This document shows positions 50,059 through 62,301 of a DNA stretch of 64,000 bases, in pieces. A model generated the notes under the pieces. That model saw nothing but the letters and a program-made list of their open reading frames with translations, did no database searches and was not told where the DNA came from. This DNA is from Aptenodytes patagonicus (taxonomy: Eukaryota > Chordata > Aves > Sphenisciformes > Spheniscidae), in contig NC_134954.1 in assembly GCF_965638725.1 (NCBI RefSeq), positions 372,001 to 436,000 of the forward strand. Reading direction: 5' to 3'. A program made the position numbers and the translations under genes. How positions within the stretch are numbered: the first letter of the stretch is position 1; every line of letters begins with the position of its first letter.

Positions 50059-50120
50059 TACGGCGGCGCGGGGCGGGGAGCGGAGCGGAGCGGAGCAGCG
50101 CGGGTCCGCCGGGCCGCGCC

Positions 50121-51069
50121 ATGGCGCCCTCCTTCCGGCCCGGCAAGGGCCGCTCGCCGCGGGGGGACGAGGACTGCGCGGAGGCCAGGGCCGACAGGAA
50201 GGTGAGCGACGGGGGCGCCGCGGCGGGCGGGGCCGGGGCCGGGGCCGGGGCCGGGGCCGGGCGGGCGGCGGGCTGACGGCGCTGTTGTCCCCGCAGACGA
50301 GGAAGCCGCTGGTGGAGAAGAAGCGCCGGGCGCGGATCAACGAGAGCCTGCAGGAGCTGCGGCTGCTGCTGGCCGACAGCGAGGTGAGGCGGCGGGGCGG
50401 GGGCCGGGCCGACGCGGGCGGCGGGGCGCGGGGCCGCGCTGACGGCCGCGGCGCCCCGGGTCAGTTTCAGGCGAAGCTGGAGAACGCGGAGGTGCTGGAG
50501 CTGACGGTGCGGCGGGTGCAGGCCGTGCTGGAGCGCCGCTCCCTGGGTGAGTGCCGGCGGGGCGGCGGCGGCGGGGGGCCGGCCCGGCCCGGCCCGCGCC
50601 TCACCCCGCTCCCCTTTCTGTCTCCCGCGGCGCAGAGGGCGGGCGGCTGCACCGCGAGGCCAGCGAGCGCTTCGCCGCCGGCTACATCCAGTGCATGCAC
50701 GAGGTGCACACCTTCGTCTCCAGCTGCCCTGGCATCGATGCCACCACGGCTGCTGAGCTGCTCAACCACCTGCTGGAGTCCATGCCCCTCAACGAGGGCG
50801 GCTTCCCGGACTTGATCGCGGACATTTTGGCAGATCCTGCCCTCGGCCCCTGGCCCAGCAGTGAGGCGCTGGCCCCAGCGGCCGAGGCCTCCCTGGGCCT
50901 TGCTCTCCCTGCCTCAGCACCCTCGCCCTCCCCCAGTGAAGAGACCTGCTCCGACTCGGATGAGGTGGAGGCCGAGCCTGGCCAGACCTCCACTGATGGA
51001 CTGGACGCTTCCCGGACGCATGGCCTGCCTTCGCCTAGCTTACCCAAATCGATGTGGAGACCCTGGTAA
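50121..51069 (+). CDS. HES6: HES6 bHLH-Orange transcription cofactor
   Basis: Four coding exons: 50121-50201, 50297-50383, 50465-50546 and 50636-51069, with introns of only 95, 81 and 89 bases in phases 0, 0 and 1; 227 aa against 224 in human as I recall. The basic region RKPLVEKKRRARIN (29-42) has the HES proline (P31). The loop is short, the HES6 hallmark, followed by AKLENAEVLELTVRRVQ. The Orange domain is at about 95-130 (RFAAGYIQCMHEVHTFVSSC, ELLNHLLESMP). A Ser/Pro and acidic segment (SPSPSEETCSDSDEVEAE) matches the acidic, possible CK2-target region of mammalian HES6. WRPW closes the protein (224-227). HES6 is nuclear, binds HES1 and relieves its repression, and promotes neuronal and muscle differentiation. 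The start is the first ATG after the TATA-like box, in a strong context (GCCGCGCCATGG). Confidence 0.97.
50229..50261 (+). repeat. (GGGGCC)5 hexanucleotide repeat in HES6 intron 1
   Basis: Five perfect GGGGCC units (50229-50258) plus GGG fill a third of the 95-base intron 1. The unit is that of the C9orf72 repeat and forms G-quadruplexes on this (transcribed RNA) strand. It lies 35 bases before the exon 2 acceptor. Confidence 0.9.
50462..50470 (+). other. HES6: Tandem splice acceptor at HES6 exon 3
   Basis: CAG TTT CAG offers two in-frame acceptors six bases apart. Use of the first adds Phe57-Gln58 in the bHLH loop; use of the second omits both. The upstream site aligns with Val-Gln in human HES6. 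The polypyrimidine tract of this 81-base intron is poor. Confidence 0.6.
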
Positions 51070-51801
51070 CAGAGGAGCACGCAGGAGTCAACGCAGACCT
51101 ACCTAGCAGGAAGAGCAGCAGGGCCCCACGCTCCCCTGCAGCCCTCCAAGCAGCACAGAGGACCGCCAGCACGTGTGCATGTGTGCAGCTGGCATCGCTG
51201 TGTTTTGGGACTGCATCAATGGCACTCTTACGCTGTCATGCCCTGACAGGCTAATAGCTAAACATGTTAACATTTCATCTGTGTGTATGTGTGTGTGCGT
51301 GTGGCATTTTGTAACTTTAGGGGTTGTTTTGATGAGGGGGGAGGAGGGAGTTGGCTTCTAGTAGCAAAGCTCTTTGGGGGATACACAGCAGTTATTTTAC
51401 AACCCTGTCTCTTTCTCTTGGCCCTTATAAGTGGCCCAAATATCACTACCTTTTTCTCTTAAGAAAAAGCCCTTGTGCATTTCAAATCATGACGGTTAAC
51501 TCCATGAGAAGCTCAGATAAGTCTGCATGTAGAGTTTTAAGTGTTCTAGTGATAGCAAAGATCCCTGAAAGGGGTTGGTGTGGTTAGCATCTGTACTCGG
51601 TAGCAGTCTATAGAGTTTCACCTTCAGTGAAGGAAGAGAAAACTAGAAACCTGTTGGAATTAGATGAGCATTTAAAAGATATTGGTGGCAGGGTGCCTTT
51701 TAGAAATGAGTGTCTTTATGCACATTTTGCTTTTAGCACATTTGAGTTTATTGTGACTTTATGTATATTAGGGTGTCAAACATTTTTTATTTTTAATCTT
51801 T

Positions 51802-51807
51802 AATAAA
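51802..51807 (+). terminator. HES6: Poly(A) signal of HES6
   Basis: The canonical AATAAA follows a T-rich stretch, giving a 3' UTR of about 750 bases (51070 to about 51825). A (GT)n run lies within the 3' UTR near 51285-51300. Confidence 0.75.
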
Positions 51808-52214
51808 ATACTGAATTCACAACAGATCACGTATTGTGGAGTGTGATGCACTTCTAACTGGTTTAAAAAATTAAATACAGCTCCCTATTGTTAACTATTA
51901 ACAAAAGTATGTATATGTTGTGGAAACAATGCTGGTAATTAAGCACTTAATTCTTGTACTAAGCATTGTTAGCTCAAGTATTGGAATTCAAATGTTTCTT
52001 TTGTTTAATACTAGAAGACACTTAAGTTATTGCAGTGAGCAAGGTAATATTGCTGTAGGGTTGATCTTGGGCCACAGATTTCTGGGCTAGTTTATCTGGA
52101 TGCTGGTCTCAAACCTACTCTACTCGATCTCCCATCTGAAGGTGTTGCTCATACATCTACAGTCCTAACCCCAGAAGTGCTAGGCAAATCCTGTCCTGGG
52201 ACATGACTTCACAG

Positions 52215-52260
52215 GGGGTTTGGGTTTGTTTTTTGTTTGGTTGGTTGGTTTGGTTGTTTG
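52215..52260. repeat. (TTGG/TTTG)n simple repeat
   Basis: Imperfect GGTTTGGGTTTG and GGTTGGTTGG units. Confidence 0.75.
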
Positions 52261-53497
52261 GAGTAGGGTTTTTTTGCTCTTGAATGCAAAGTTGAATAGA
52301 GTGTGCAATGGATTTGGAAAGTATTCTTTAAAATTAAAAAAATTTCATGGGGGACACCCTCAGCATTCTTGTACATAAGGTTTGACACCTCCCCTGTTCC
52401 TACTTTTGGGAGATGCAGGTTATTTATGCTGTGATAATACCTTTCAGAGAGCTGACACTGTAAAGAGAAAAACAAAAAGGATTATGAAGTTGCTTAATAC
52501 ATGGAAGTTCCCAAATGTAGAACAAGAAAGGAAGCAACCTAACTACCAAGGGACTAGACGTGTAACTTTCTTTTTGTTAACAACCCTATGGAATAATAAA
52601 AATGGAAACTAAGATACTGGTAAGATCTCTCCTTTGTAATTTTAAGTTACCTGAGGTGGGTGTTCTCATTCAAAGATGGGCATCAGATTTGTTTGGTTCT
52701 TATTCCCTTTTGTGCTAAATTCCCTTTGAACTGGGGGGAAAAGGGCAAAAACCAGCTCAGCAGAGGGAGGTGAGAGAGCTTCTGTAGTGACCTTTCTGCT
52801 TTAGGGAGGGAGGTTAGTATTTTGAAGTGTAAATGAAGGAGGAGCCTGGAACACTTGCACTAAAAGTAACACCCTACACACAAGATGACCTCTTGGACTG
52901 AGCCTGCACCTCTCTAGCCCCAGTACAAGGCCAGATGTACTTTCTGTACAGCTACTTCCCCTAGGTATCACATAGTGTTTGATACTTCACTCTCCACTTC
53001 TGCTTAATTAGCCCAGATAACAATACCTCACTGTAATCATCAAGGGAGTTCACACATTACAGTATGTTACCCTCTAAGACAGAGCCCCTCGTTTTTAACA
53101 TCTAGAAATGCCCCTTTCTGTAAGGTGCTCTCAAGAGGAAGGTAAAGCCACAGCCTGTTTCCTTAACATGGCAACAGCAGCCACAGCCCAGCCTGCAGCT
53201 CACAACAGCATGCACACACAGCAGCATTAGGCTGCAGACAAGTTGCCTGAGCTGGCTGTCTTTGGGTGTGACATCCATGGCGGTTCCTGAGCTGGCACAG
53301 CCGCTTCAACCTCTCTGCTGCTGCAGGAACACCAGAGGCAGCTCAGCTTGGCTTCATTTCCATGAGATGAAAGACCCCGGGGTTAGGGCTCTTCTGTAAC
53401 GCTCCTGTGAAAGCAAGTGCAAATCCTGACACTTCAGTGACAGAAACGCAGCCAAGAGTCAACATAAAATTGCCAGCTTTGGTTCAGCAGTGGATCT

Positions 53498-53517
53498 GGG
53501 GGGGGGGAGGGGGGGAG
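53498..53517 (+). repeat. Poly-G tract
   Basis: A run of G interrupted by a single A (10 G, A, 7 G). It may form a G-quadruplex and is a likely assembly or sequencing error hotspot. Confidence 0.75.
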
Positions 53518-56500
53518 TAGCAGCAGAGTCATCTCTGTTAAGCAGCATTGCAGACATGCTGCTTAGCTTTTCCTGTATTGGCCCTGGAGAATCCAAGCTG
53601 AAGCTGGCCTTTCCTATTTACCTGCTCCCTTTCCCATTCCTGTGTATAGTGCTGTTGCGCTTCCCACACGTGGGGTAACCCCTCACAGGCTGGTGGGCCC
53701 ACACAGCTCCCTGCACATCTGCCACAACAGCTGGAGACCTGGGCACATCCCATCCCTGCTGCTGCACTAGGAAACACGCCATGGGGCTGCAAGCTTGCTG
53801 GCCATGGCCACCTGCTTTCCCAAAGCCAGGATGGTTGGGAAGAGCCACAGCAGAGGGATAACAGGCCTTTCCCCTGTGCACACCTCAGTCCTGTATTAGC
53901 TGAAAAGAAAAAGCCAGGTCAAAGCAGTCCTATTAGGAGTTTTTTGAAAAGTGTCAAAAGCATTTTAGAAATGTGTTAGCAATAAGGCTTTTTTTTTTTA
54001 TTAAATCCACAAATTAGGTTCACAGAAAGTTTACATCCTCTGATTAGGTGTTGCTGTATTTCTCCATTTGCATTTCTGTACCTTTACTGCAAAGGTGTCA
54101 AATCTGACACTTCCCTGACAAAGGCAGGAAGAGGTGAGCATTTCAGGGGTGGGACTGGGGAAGGGGCAGTGGGGGGGAAGGAAGGTTTCCAGCAGGTCTG
54201 ATGAAAAACCAGTGAAGCCTTTTCAAGTCCTTCTTTATAGAAACTGCCTTTATTCTTTTCCATTCCAAAGTAATACAAACAGACTATCTATCTGATCTGA
54301 CAGTGCACCACCTTGTAAAAGGAGAGAGGAGCAGCACACTAACAGGAGGAGGACTCTCGTTTGATATGCAGTTGAAGAATAATAGAAAGAAGGGCTCATT
54401 TTCCCCTCTCTTTGCATGTCAGTCACTCACACCTGTTGCAGGGGAAAACTGCTCCTTGTTAGACCAGGTCAGCTGGGAGGACTTGCCACATTATGGTAAA
54501 ACTCTCCACAGATAAAATCCCCAAGGAGCCATCCAGTCTTGACATCTCCAGCTGTTGGAGCCCAGTTTTAGGATTTCCCAATTTATGGCCCCATCAGCTA
54601 TGTGCACACACACGCACACATACAGAAGCAGGTCTCCAGCCCTAACTACTCCTCCGCCCTGCAGGGACACAGGTGCAGACACATGGGGTTTACAAATCTG
54701 GAGTTCAGCTTTTGGAACACACCAAGACTTTTGCCCAAGCAGCTCTTCCTTCTCTCCGCTGATGAAAACAACCAGGCCAAACAGCATGTCCCTTGCTCAG
54801 TTTGGCCCACCAGCCGTGGCTTGGGCCATGCTCACTTGGACCACGGAAATACACAAGCCAGTATGGATGGGAGGAGAACATCTTCTTGCTTCACAGATGA
54901 GCCCAATGGTTTGAACAAGGTCATACAGGAAGCACATGGAAAACTCAAGGATCAAACTAATCCATCAATCTGGCCAGCTTAACCAGAAGCCTATCCTTCC
55001 TCTGCTTCCTAAGACATATTTTTGTTTTCTTGCATGAGATCCCTGGTTCCAAGTTGCATTTACACTCTTTCTTACAGAGATTTCCTGAGACCATAGTTAT
55101 CTAAATGGATAGTGTCACGAAATTGTGCACTTTAAGCCTCTCAGGCTTCTGCATGAGCTGAGCTATAGAAAAAGAAAAGGGGGAAAAAATAGTCTCTCTC
55201 CTTCCATGGGATTTTCAGCTCCCTATACAACATTAGCATTTCATTATTGTTTTCAGCAAGTGCATTTTAAGAAGGTTAAAAAAAAAAATCAGAGCTGGTG
55301 CAGAAAACATTCAAACATGAAAATACACCTTACAGCAAGAGACTTTAAGCTTAATTTAGTTAAACAAGATGATGATTTGATTAGTTATACTGCATATGTT
55401 ATATTATACATATGTTATATCGCTCACTTACCAGCTGAGGAAGTCATGGGTTCAAAAGGTCTTTTAATCCAATACAGTAGAGCCTTAAATGCCAGGAGCT
55501 AGATAGCGGGTCCAAGCTGTTTGAAATGAGAAGGAAAAAGATTGCAATTAGACACTGGAAGAAGCCATGAATTTCCTTTCTATTAATGTCCTCAGGTCAA
55601 GTGAGAATGAGTATCTTTCCAGAAGCAAATACAAGTTGCTTTGGTTACAAACAAAAACTACTTCGTAAAATGAAAACATACAAGCAATTGTACTAGCTGA
55701 TCTCTTCTGGCCTTAGATTTCTTAAATATAAAATTACTTCAATTTGTGCTTTTTTAGTTTTCACATTGATCTCAGGCTAAAATATAGGTTGAAAGCATGG
55801 TGAGTAGTTTTTCTTTGCATCTGGGAAAGTGCAGACCTAGGCCATCTTCAAACATACATTTGCAGATAGCTTCAGGAACTGCCCAGATTCAGTTTCCCTC
55901 AGCTGAGCTCTGCAAAGATCCTAGACCATTTAAGTACAAAGTAAAGCAGCCTAATTTAAAATCACCACCAAAGAGGCACACTTTAAAAGTATCCTTAAAA
56001 GGATGTTCCCATTGAGCAGAAAGGGAAATTACTGGTTTCAGCTTCTAGTGGCCCCCTGTGGAAGCCTCGCTGTGTTTTGGGGTTTGGACCGTTCGTGACT
56101 GAGGTGCACACTAGCAAAACTTTAGAATTTCATTCTCCCTAAACTGAGTTCACCAGAACCAACCTGTGCTAAGCAAAGTCACTATAAAATCCCTTCTACT
56201 GTCACCATGCAACAGCCTTCGCAACTGGTGTTCCACAGATTCGACGGGGGCAGGGCAGAACAGAAGAGACATCAACTCCATTATCAGCCCCATGAAACTT
56301 TTCCACCAACTCAGAGAGGTTGTTCACAGCACCCATATGCCTCACCAAGGCCTGAATCACACAAGTTTCTAGCAAATTTGCCTCCTTTGGGCCTGCAAAT
56401 ACTGGTTGGTGTGTATGACCCAGCCTTCATAAAACAAGCGTGTCTTTGTTATTCACAGCTGACCCCCAACACAGGTGGTATCTACCTGCACATTGCCCCC

Positions 56501-57486
56501 TTCCAAAACAACATACACAGATTCCTTTGTCACTCAGCAGACCCTCAGCAGATGCCTGCAGAGTACCAGGAGTCCGAGACTACATTACAGGCATCTGAGC
56601 CTGGTCCAGGTTCTTTCTATCCTTCACACGAGCAGATGAACCGGTCAGAAAACAAGTGTAACTGAATCTCCCCATCCAGGCAGAGGGAGTGCACAGCTTC
56701 TTACCAAAATCTAGGATTCTGGAGCAAATCTCTACTGAGTAGCTGCTACTCTCACAGCAGCTGCAAGCCTCCCACTCATTAACCCCTCCACTTAACCAGC
56801 AGTTTCTTAGTAAGACAACACAAGTTTCCAGAGAAGTCCTTGACAGCAACCTACAAGCAAGCAACAATGCGCTCCTGGGAGCTTTGGGATGCCTGTACAG
56901 AGTGCCCAGGGACATCCTCTAGTTCCTGGAAAGCTTTATATGAAGTGACATGTAATTTGGAAAGCTGCTGAATGTGCTTGGTCTCAAAAAGAGGGTTATA
57001 AGACCCAAAGGGCACAATTACTTCCACTTCATACCTGTTCCACGTGCCCTGTTCATATGCACAGAAGCAGCTGCCCAGAGCAGCACTGTCATGTAGACAA
57101 CAGGGACAACCGAGCCAACCAACAGGTCTACGCAGCTGCTTTTCTGCTGCAGTGTGTTATCAGCAGCACTTGGCTGCTCAGCGGTGACCACGCTGGCTGT
57201 CACAGAGCACAGCTAGTCAGGGTGACTCAGTAACAGCGGGACAGACTGCACTTTCAATTGCTGCAGGAAGCAGGAAAAATGATTCACATCCTTTCAGCCA
57301 ACGCTGAACCAGAACGTCGCTCCAAGGCTAGAAAACTCCAGTGACAAAGGGAGTATTCAAAATACAATGCAAAAACCCAAGCTCCTGATGCTCTGTGCTT
57401 ACTTAGGAGTCTGTTCCCACCCCCGTTCCTTCCCAGAAGCACCACTCCTCTATTCATGAAATTACAATCTACTCCCTGAACCCCTT

Positions 57487-57553
57487 TAAAAAAAAAAAAC
57501 AAACAAACAAACCCCAAAACAAAAACCAAACCAAAACACCAAAAAAACACCAA
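57487..57553. repeat. A-rich (AAAC)n / (CCAAAA)n repeat
   Basis: A poly-A run is followed by CAAA and CCAAAA units over about 65 bp. It could be the tail of a decayed retrocopy, but no retrocopy body is recognised beside it. Confidence 0.7.
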
Positions 57554-60500
57554 CCAGATTCTTACCTCTCAGCTTTATGCTAGAAGGTGTATTGGTTGCA
57601 TTTCCAGGGAAGACAAGTAGTAATATCTATCTACTTGCTTTAACACCTTGGGATTTATTTAAGTTTCAAAGATGCAACAAAAATATTATACCAATGTGCC
57701 AGTTGTTATAACGACAATAAATAACATTTCGCTCTTGTATAGTTCTAGCAAGGCTTCACAAAGAAGGGAGAAGTATTATCTCAGGGGTTTTTTTGAGGGG
57801 GAAAGAGGAGATAAAAAGAAAATTTGCCAACAACTTGCCTGTGTCTTTTGTGGGTTTATACAGTTACACACCAATTTACAGCTGTTACAATCAATCATTT
57901 TATAGCACAGATACAAGGGGAGAAATGCTATGAAGGAGCTGATGAAAAAGCTTTCTTCTTTGCCAGAGGAAAAAGGGAAGGGGACTACCATTAAGAACTC
58001 TTATTTAAACTAAGAGGGAGAATGAATCTATAAGGCATTTCCTCCTCTCAAAACTGTCAAGCCTGAAATCAAGGCTCTTGCTGCCAGTCGCAGGAGTGAC
58101 TACTGTTGAATGTAGCCAATGGTTTCTTGTGCTTTAATTTGTATTACACATGAAAATCAAGTAAGTACACTCAAAGCAAGCAAAGGCTTCTCTGTTTCCT
58201 AGATCGGAGTCTGCTGCCAGACACTCCTCCCTCCATTCTTTGTTCATGTGGTTTGGATTTAACTCCAGAATTACATTAATGAAGAACTGGTCACACTTCT
58301 CTCAAGGTAGGGTTTTTATTGCCTAACTGGCTGATTCAGCTGAAAACAACCTCCTCAAAATTTATGTTCTGAAGTCTCCTGTGACTAAAATATTATGAGA
58401 CTCCAGTATTGGGTGAAACACTAAGGTTTTGCATAAATAGCAAGTTATTGATATATCTAGGGTGAATGACAGATGCATACGCTTTATCTTCTTGCTTTAT
58501 TTGGTCACCCAAACAGGTTTTGTAAGTCCCATCCAACCCTGAACACTTCAGAGACAAGTTCTCCTTGGCCAGCCTAGCAATGACCACTCTGACTTAGCCA
58601 CACACATGCATGTAAAATTAACAGATGTAAATGACATAGGCCAGATAGGAAATGAAATATGCAAACAAACATGATCAGTGTCACGTAAAATAAGTAGATC
58701 AGGAAAGAAAAAAAAGTTACATGTGTTCAAGCATTGCTTGGTTTGGTTATGGGTTTTTTTGTTCTTCCCCTTTTGCTCCCAAAGAGCATGCTTCCAAGCA
58801 TACTGCCTGCCTGCTTTGGGACAATGGATCCCTGCAGGGCTGGCAATACCAAGGGAATTATCAAGTATTTCCTCCCTCCTTGAATACATTAGATGCCACG
58901 CCAAGTACTTTTAAATCTTCTATACACAAACAGGTGGACTCTTTAGTCTGGCAAGCCTTCTGTCAGTTACTTTTACAATACAGCATATACAGACAGTCAC
59001 TACATAGTCATTCAACACATTGAATCACCTGTAACAAACAGGTCCTTGCCACAAGAAAACAGCGAAGGTTGGCCAAGCAAGAAGTAAGGGACTTAGCTGT
59101 GGATCCCAGTCCGTTTCACCACTTCTGGGAAAACCTATCAGTTTGTGGGGAAGTCTCCAGCTAAATGTGTTGCCTTCACCTTTCCTCCGTTTCTTGTTGA
59201 TGAGAAACCAAAACAAAACTGTTGCTCAGAATACATTCCCCCTAGAAATGTAGCAGAATCCTACAATGTAATGGGGATGATTTGGCTCGCTGGCCCAAAT
59301 TAGAAGATTTTGATATCTGGTCCTTTCCGTTGCCGAAACACATCAGCGTGCAGCCTCACTCCATGTCCTGTTAGAATCCCCCTAATGGGCAGAGAAATCA
59401 GGACTGCTGGAAAATAGCAGGGGAGCCTACCTGGTACCACTGGTTTGTTTTCCATAGTGCTTGTAACCATGGCATCTGAGCAGCAAGAAATAAAAAACAC
59501 ACACCTTCAAAAGCGGAAGGGCTTCCACTTCCCCTGTCCTTTCCCTGGAACAAAAGAGTATCATTTTTTTACGTGTTTTGTACTCACTGGTTTTGTTTTT
59601 AGAGAACATTTAATATTAAGAAACTGTTTAGACAGAGTTATTTTATACATTGCTCTGAATAAAGCCATAGTGGCACAATTATTTATTTGAGGTTCAGTTT
59701 TCAAAGACAACAAAATCTGAAGTATGTCTGGACACATAATTTTGATTTGACTCAGTTTCTAAACATTACCTTAGAGTTCAGATCTGTACCGAGACCCTGA
59801 CAATTTGGGAATGTAGCTTAGCAGAGAACCCAGGTGAACACAGCCCTTCACGGGTTGGATTCTGCAGCTGTAGCCTCTTTTGCCAAAAGCTCTAAACATC
59901 ACTTTTCTCTCTCCTCAATTTTTTGTTTTTCTTCTTTTTGTCTAGACACAGGGTAATTCTAACCTTCTCTGTTTTGACAACTTTCTTATTTGTTATGGTC
60001 ACAGCTCATGGAGGCACACAGATTTAACCCTGTGCCTTCCTTTTGTGTTTGTATTTTAACAGCTCCCTGTCTCCATTCAACTAAACTGTTCCTAAAGGTC
60101 CAAATATCCACGTGACTCAAGAGACATTCATCTTCATCTTTCTCAAATTCTCTCTCTGACAAGGAACTGCTACATCTTGCCCAGAGAAAGATAAAATTGT
60201 GTTTTGCTGTTGATAAAGCTATTTTTAAAAAGGTAGTGTTAAACGATTTCAAAGAAGAGGCAGTGCCCTTTGGAACTGTGTTATTATCCTCTTCCTTCAA
60301 TTCTTTCACGAAAGTCACAAACCAGAGTGCAACAACCCAAATGTTTCCAGAGCAGCAAACTGTCACCTTCTATATATAGCCCAGGTGTCACAGTTCAACC
60401 CTAGTCTTATCTAACAGGCTTAGAGGTATGGCAACACACAATGCTTGGAAGGCTGTGGATGCATTTAATTACAGCAATTTACTCACAGTAAGTTTTGGTA

Positions 60501-62167
60501 ATCAGCTTCAAGTCACTACTATGTGCGTTGATAAAGTCTGCGAAGTTTGGGGAAGGCTGTTAGAAGCCATACTCCTGGGAACACTCCTGCAGAACAGATA
60601 ATACGGATTTCTCTCTCTCACACCCTCCTCTCAATTGAAAAACAATTTTTCTATCTAAAAGTTTTAAAAGCCTTCTTTGGAAATGCTTGAATAAGCAGGT
60701 TAGACTGTATAAATCAGCTAGGTAATAAATACCATCTCCATTTATAGACACTTAAAACACATTAGATTGCACTGCTGTGCTTCCTGGACCTAATTCACTG
60801 CTGGCTCGTTCAGACACGTGGGGGATTTACATTACGGTGGCCAAGATATCCCGACCTTCCTCTGCATTCAGTTTGTCCCCTCGGAAGGCACTATGGGCAG
60901 CGTCACTGTTCAACAACTTCCTGAGCATTTGGACCCTTTGATCTGCTCAGATACATTCAAAAAGACCCTACCTGTAAAGCCACTGTTGTCAGCATAATGA
61001 GTGAAAGTTAACACCATAAACTTCACAGGCCTATGAACACTAAACTAGGTGACAAAGGCAGTCATATATCACTTTATCAAACTAATTCTGTCAGTAAGTG
61101 AAATCTGTAAAACCATTTACAGTATGTAGTCCGATTCAATCGTTCTGCTGTGAAATTGATTCAAAACTATAAATGATTTACTCAGATTAGGATACACACA
61201 CCTTTATTTTGTTAATCTGTTAGCTGATAGGCTAGACAACATTTAAAAAAAAACAACAACAAAAAAAACCCAACAGATTTTCCTCAAAAATCCAAGCCAG
61301 AAATCCCTGAAAATTCTATTCTTTTAAATTTAAGACTTAAGCATCACCAATGGCAGAGTATATACAGCGAAGGGATCTTAGGTAGGACTAATAAAACAAT
61401 GTTGTGCATACGTGTTTTCATAATCAGGTCTTTATAGTTGATCTCATTTAAATTCACTCCTCATGTAACGCAAGGTAATTATTATTAAAAGAATATTAAA
61501 TACATTGCCTGACTACATCCAAAGCTTTAGGAGCCCCCATTCGAAGTAGTTTGGTAACTATCTTTTTGTATACGCATAACTAAAGACAACAGAAGAATTT
61601 CCTAGTTCTTTACATTACGTGGGAATCCTTCATCGTTGCCATGTGTTTTCAGCAGTTACAAATTTCAACACAACTCTAAAATATTTCTATTTGGATTTGT
61701 CTCTGGAAGGAGGGGAGGCAAAAGAGAATTTCAAGACAGCCAACAGCGAACAAAAGTCTTCCAGCCTTCAGCAGTGGGCAGGGAGGTAGAGTTTAAGAAG
61801 AGGTATGCATCTTCCTAAAGATCAGATCTGAACAGAAGGCACTCCTCCCCATCCTCCCCTTCCCTCCTGGCACTGCACAGAGCAGCTGGGACAAAGTCTT
61901 CACTATTCACAGGCAGGCAGCAGCTCTTCAGAACACAAAAAAGGAGGGGCTTGTAAAGACAACTGTATACAGACACTGGCAATAACTCCCAATCACCACA
62001 TTCTTCACGTTGTCACTTCCTTCTGCATTGTGTCACACCATATGCTTTTTTAAATGCACAAATTACAATACTTAGGATGCTGCTTTTGGCCCCAGACTGG
62101 TAACTGAGTCTCTGTACGAGGGCCTGAAGGCACAGGCAGAGCAGCACCCGAGCTTGCAGAGCTCAGT

Positions 62168-62301
62168 TCAAGGGCTGGGGTTAACAACTGAGCCTTCCAC
62201 GCCACTCCAGAGATCATCCTGTAGCCAGAGTGGTTTCAGGTCATTCTCAGGTTTTCCATGCCCTGATGCAGACGCATATTTTTCTTCAACTCCATTATTT
62301 C
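62168..62301 (-). other. Candidate 3'-terminal coding exon of an unidentified minus-strand gene
   Basis: On the minus strand an acceptor (TTCTCTCTCCAG) is followed by two competing open frames. Frame A reads EIMELKKNMRLHQGMENLRMT and stops at 62236. Frame B stays open 43 codons (NNGVEEKYASASGHG, then LWLQDDLWSGVEG) and stops at 62168. Both look protein-like. A candidate previous exon lies at 63016-63054, ending in TCCCAG before a strong GTAAGAG donor; it joins frame A in phase to give PGETDSVLSTSQ before EIMELKK. A longer 74-base version (63016-63089) would join frame B instead. I do not recognise either product. Convergence with HES6 from the right would be the arrangement if real. Confidence 0.3.

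Larger units (their letters stand above)
49640..50700. promoter_or_regulatory. HES6: CpG island spanning HES6 promoter and exons 1-4
   Basis: About 1 kb of CpG-dense DNA, including a run of 13 C at 49932-49944, covers the promoter, the first three exons and the start of exon 4. The several long frames on the minus strand here are composition artefacts antisense to HES6. Confidence 0.85.
51826..62167. other. Intergenic DNA downstream of HES6
   Basis: AT-richer DNA with simple repeats listed separately. No exon with convincing borders is recognised. At about 55690-55725 the words CTGATCTCTTCTGGCCTTAGA resemble a CR1-type 3' end and may be a very old relic. Part of the right end could be the 3' UTR of a minus-strand gene (see 62168-62301); TTTATT words on this strand, for example at about 61203, would be its possible poly(A) signals. 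Confidence 0.5.

Noticed and set aside
49606-50815. Long frames over the HES6 promoter and exons, including a 392-codon + frame and a 244-codon - frame
   Set aside because: They read through HES6 introns or antisense to it. The spliced HES6 model explains the locus.
56207-56665. + frame of 152 codons
   Set aside because: Length is within chance expectation for the window. No domain or splice context.
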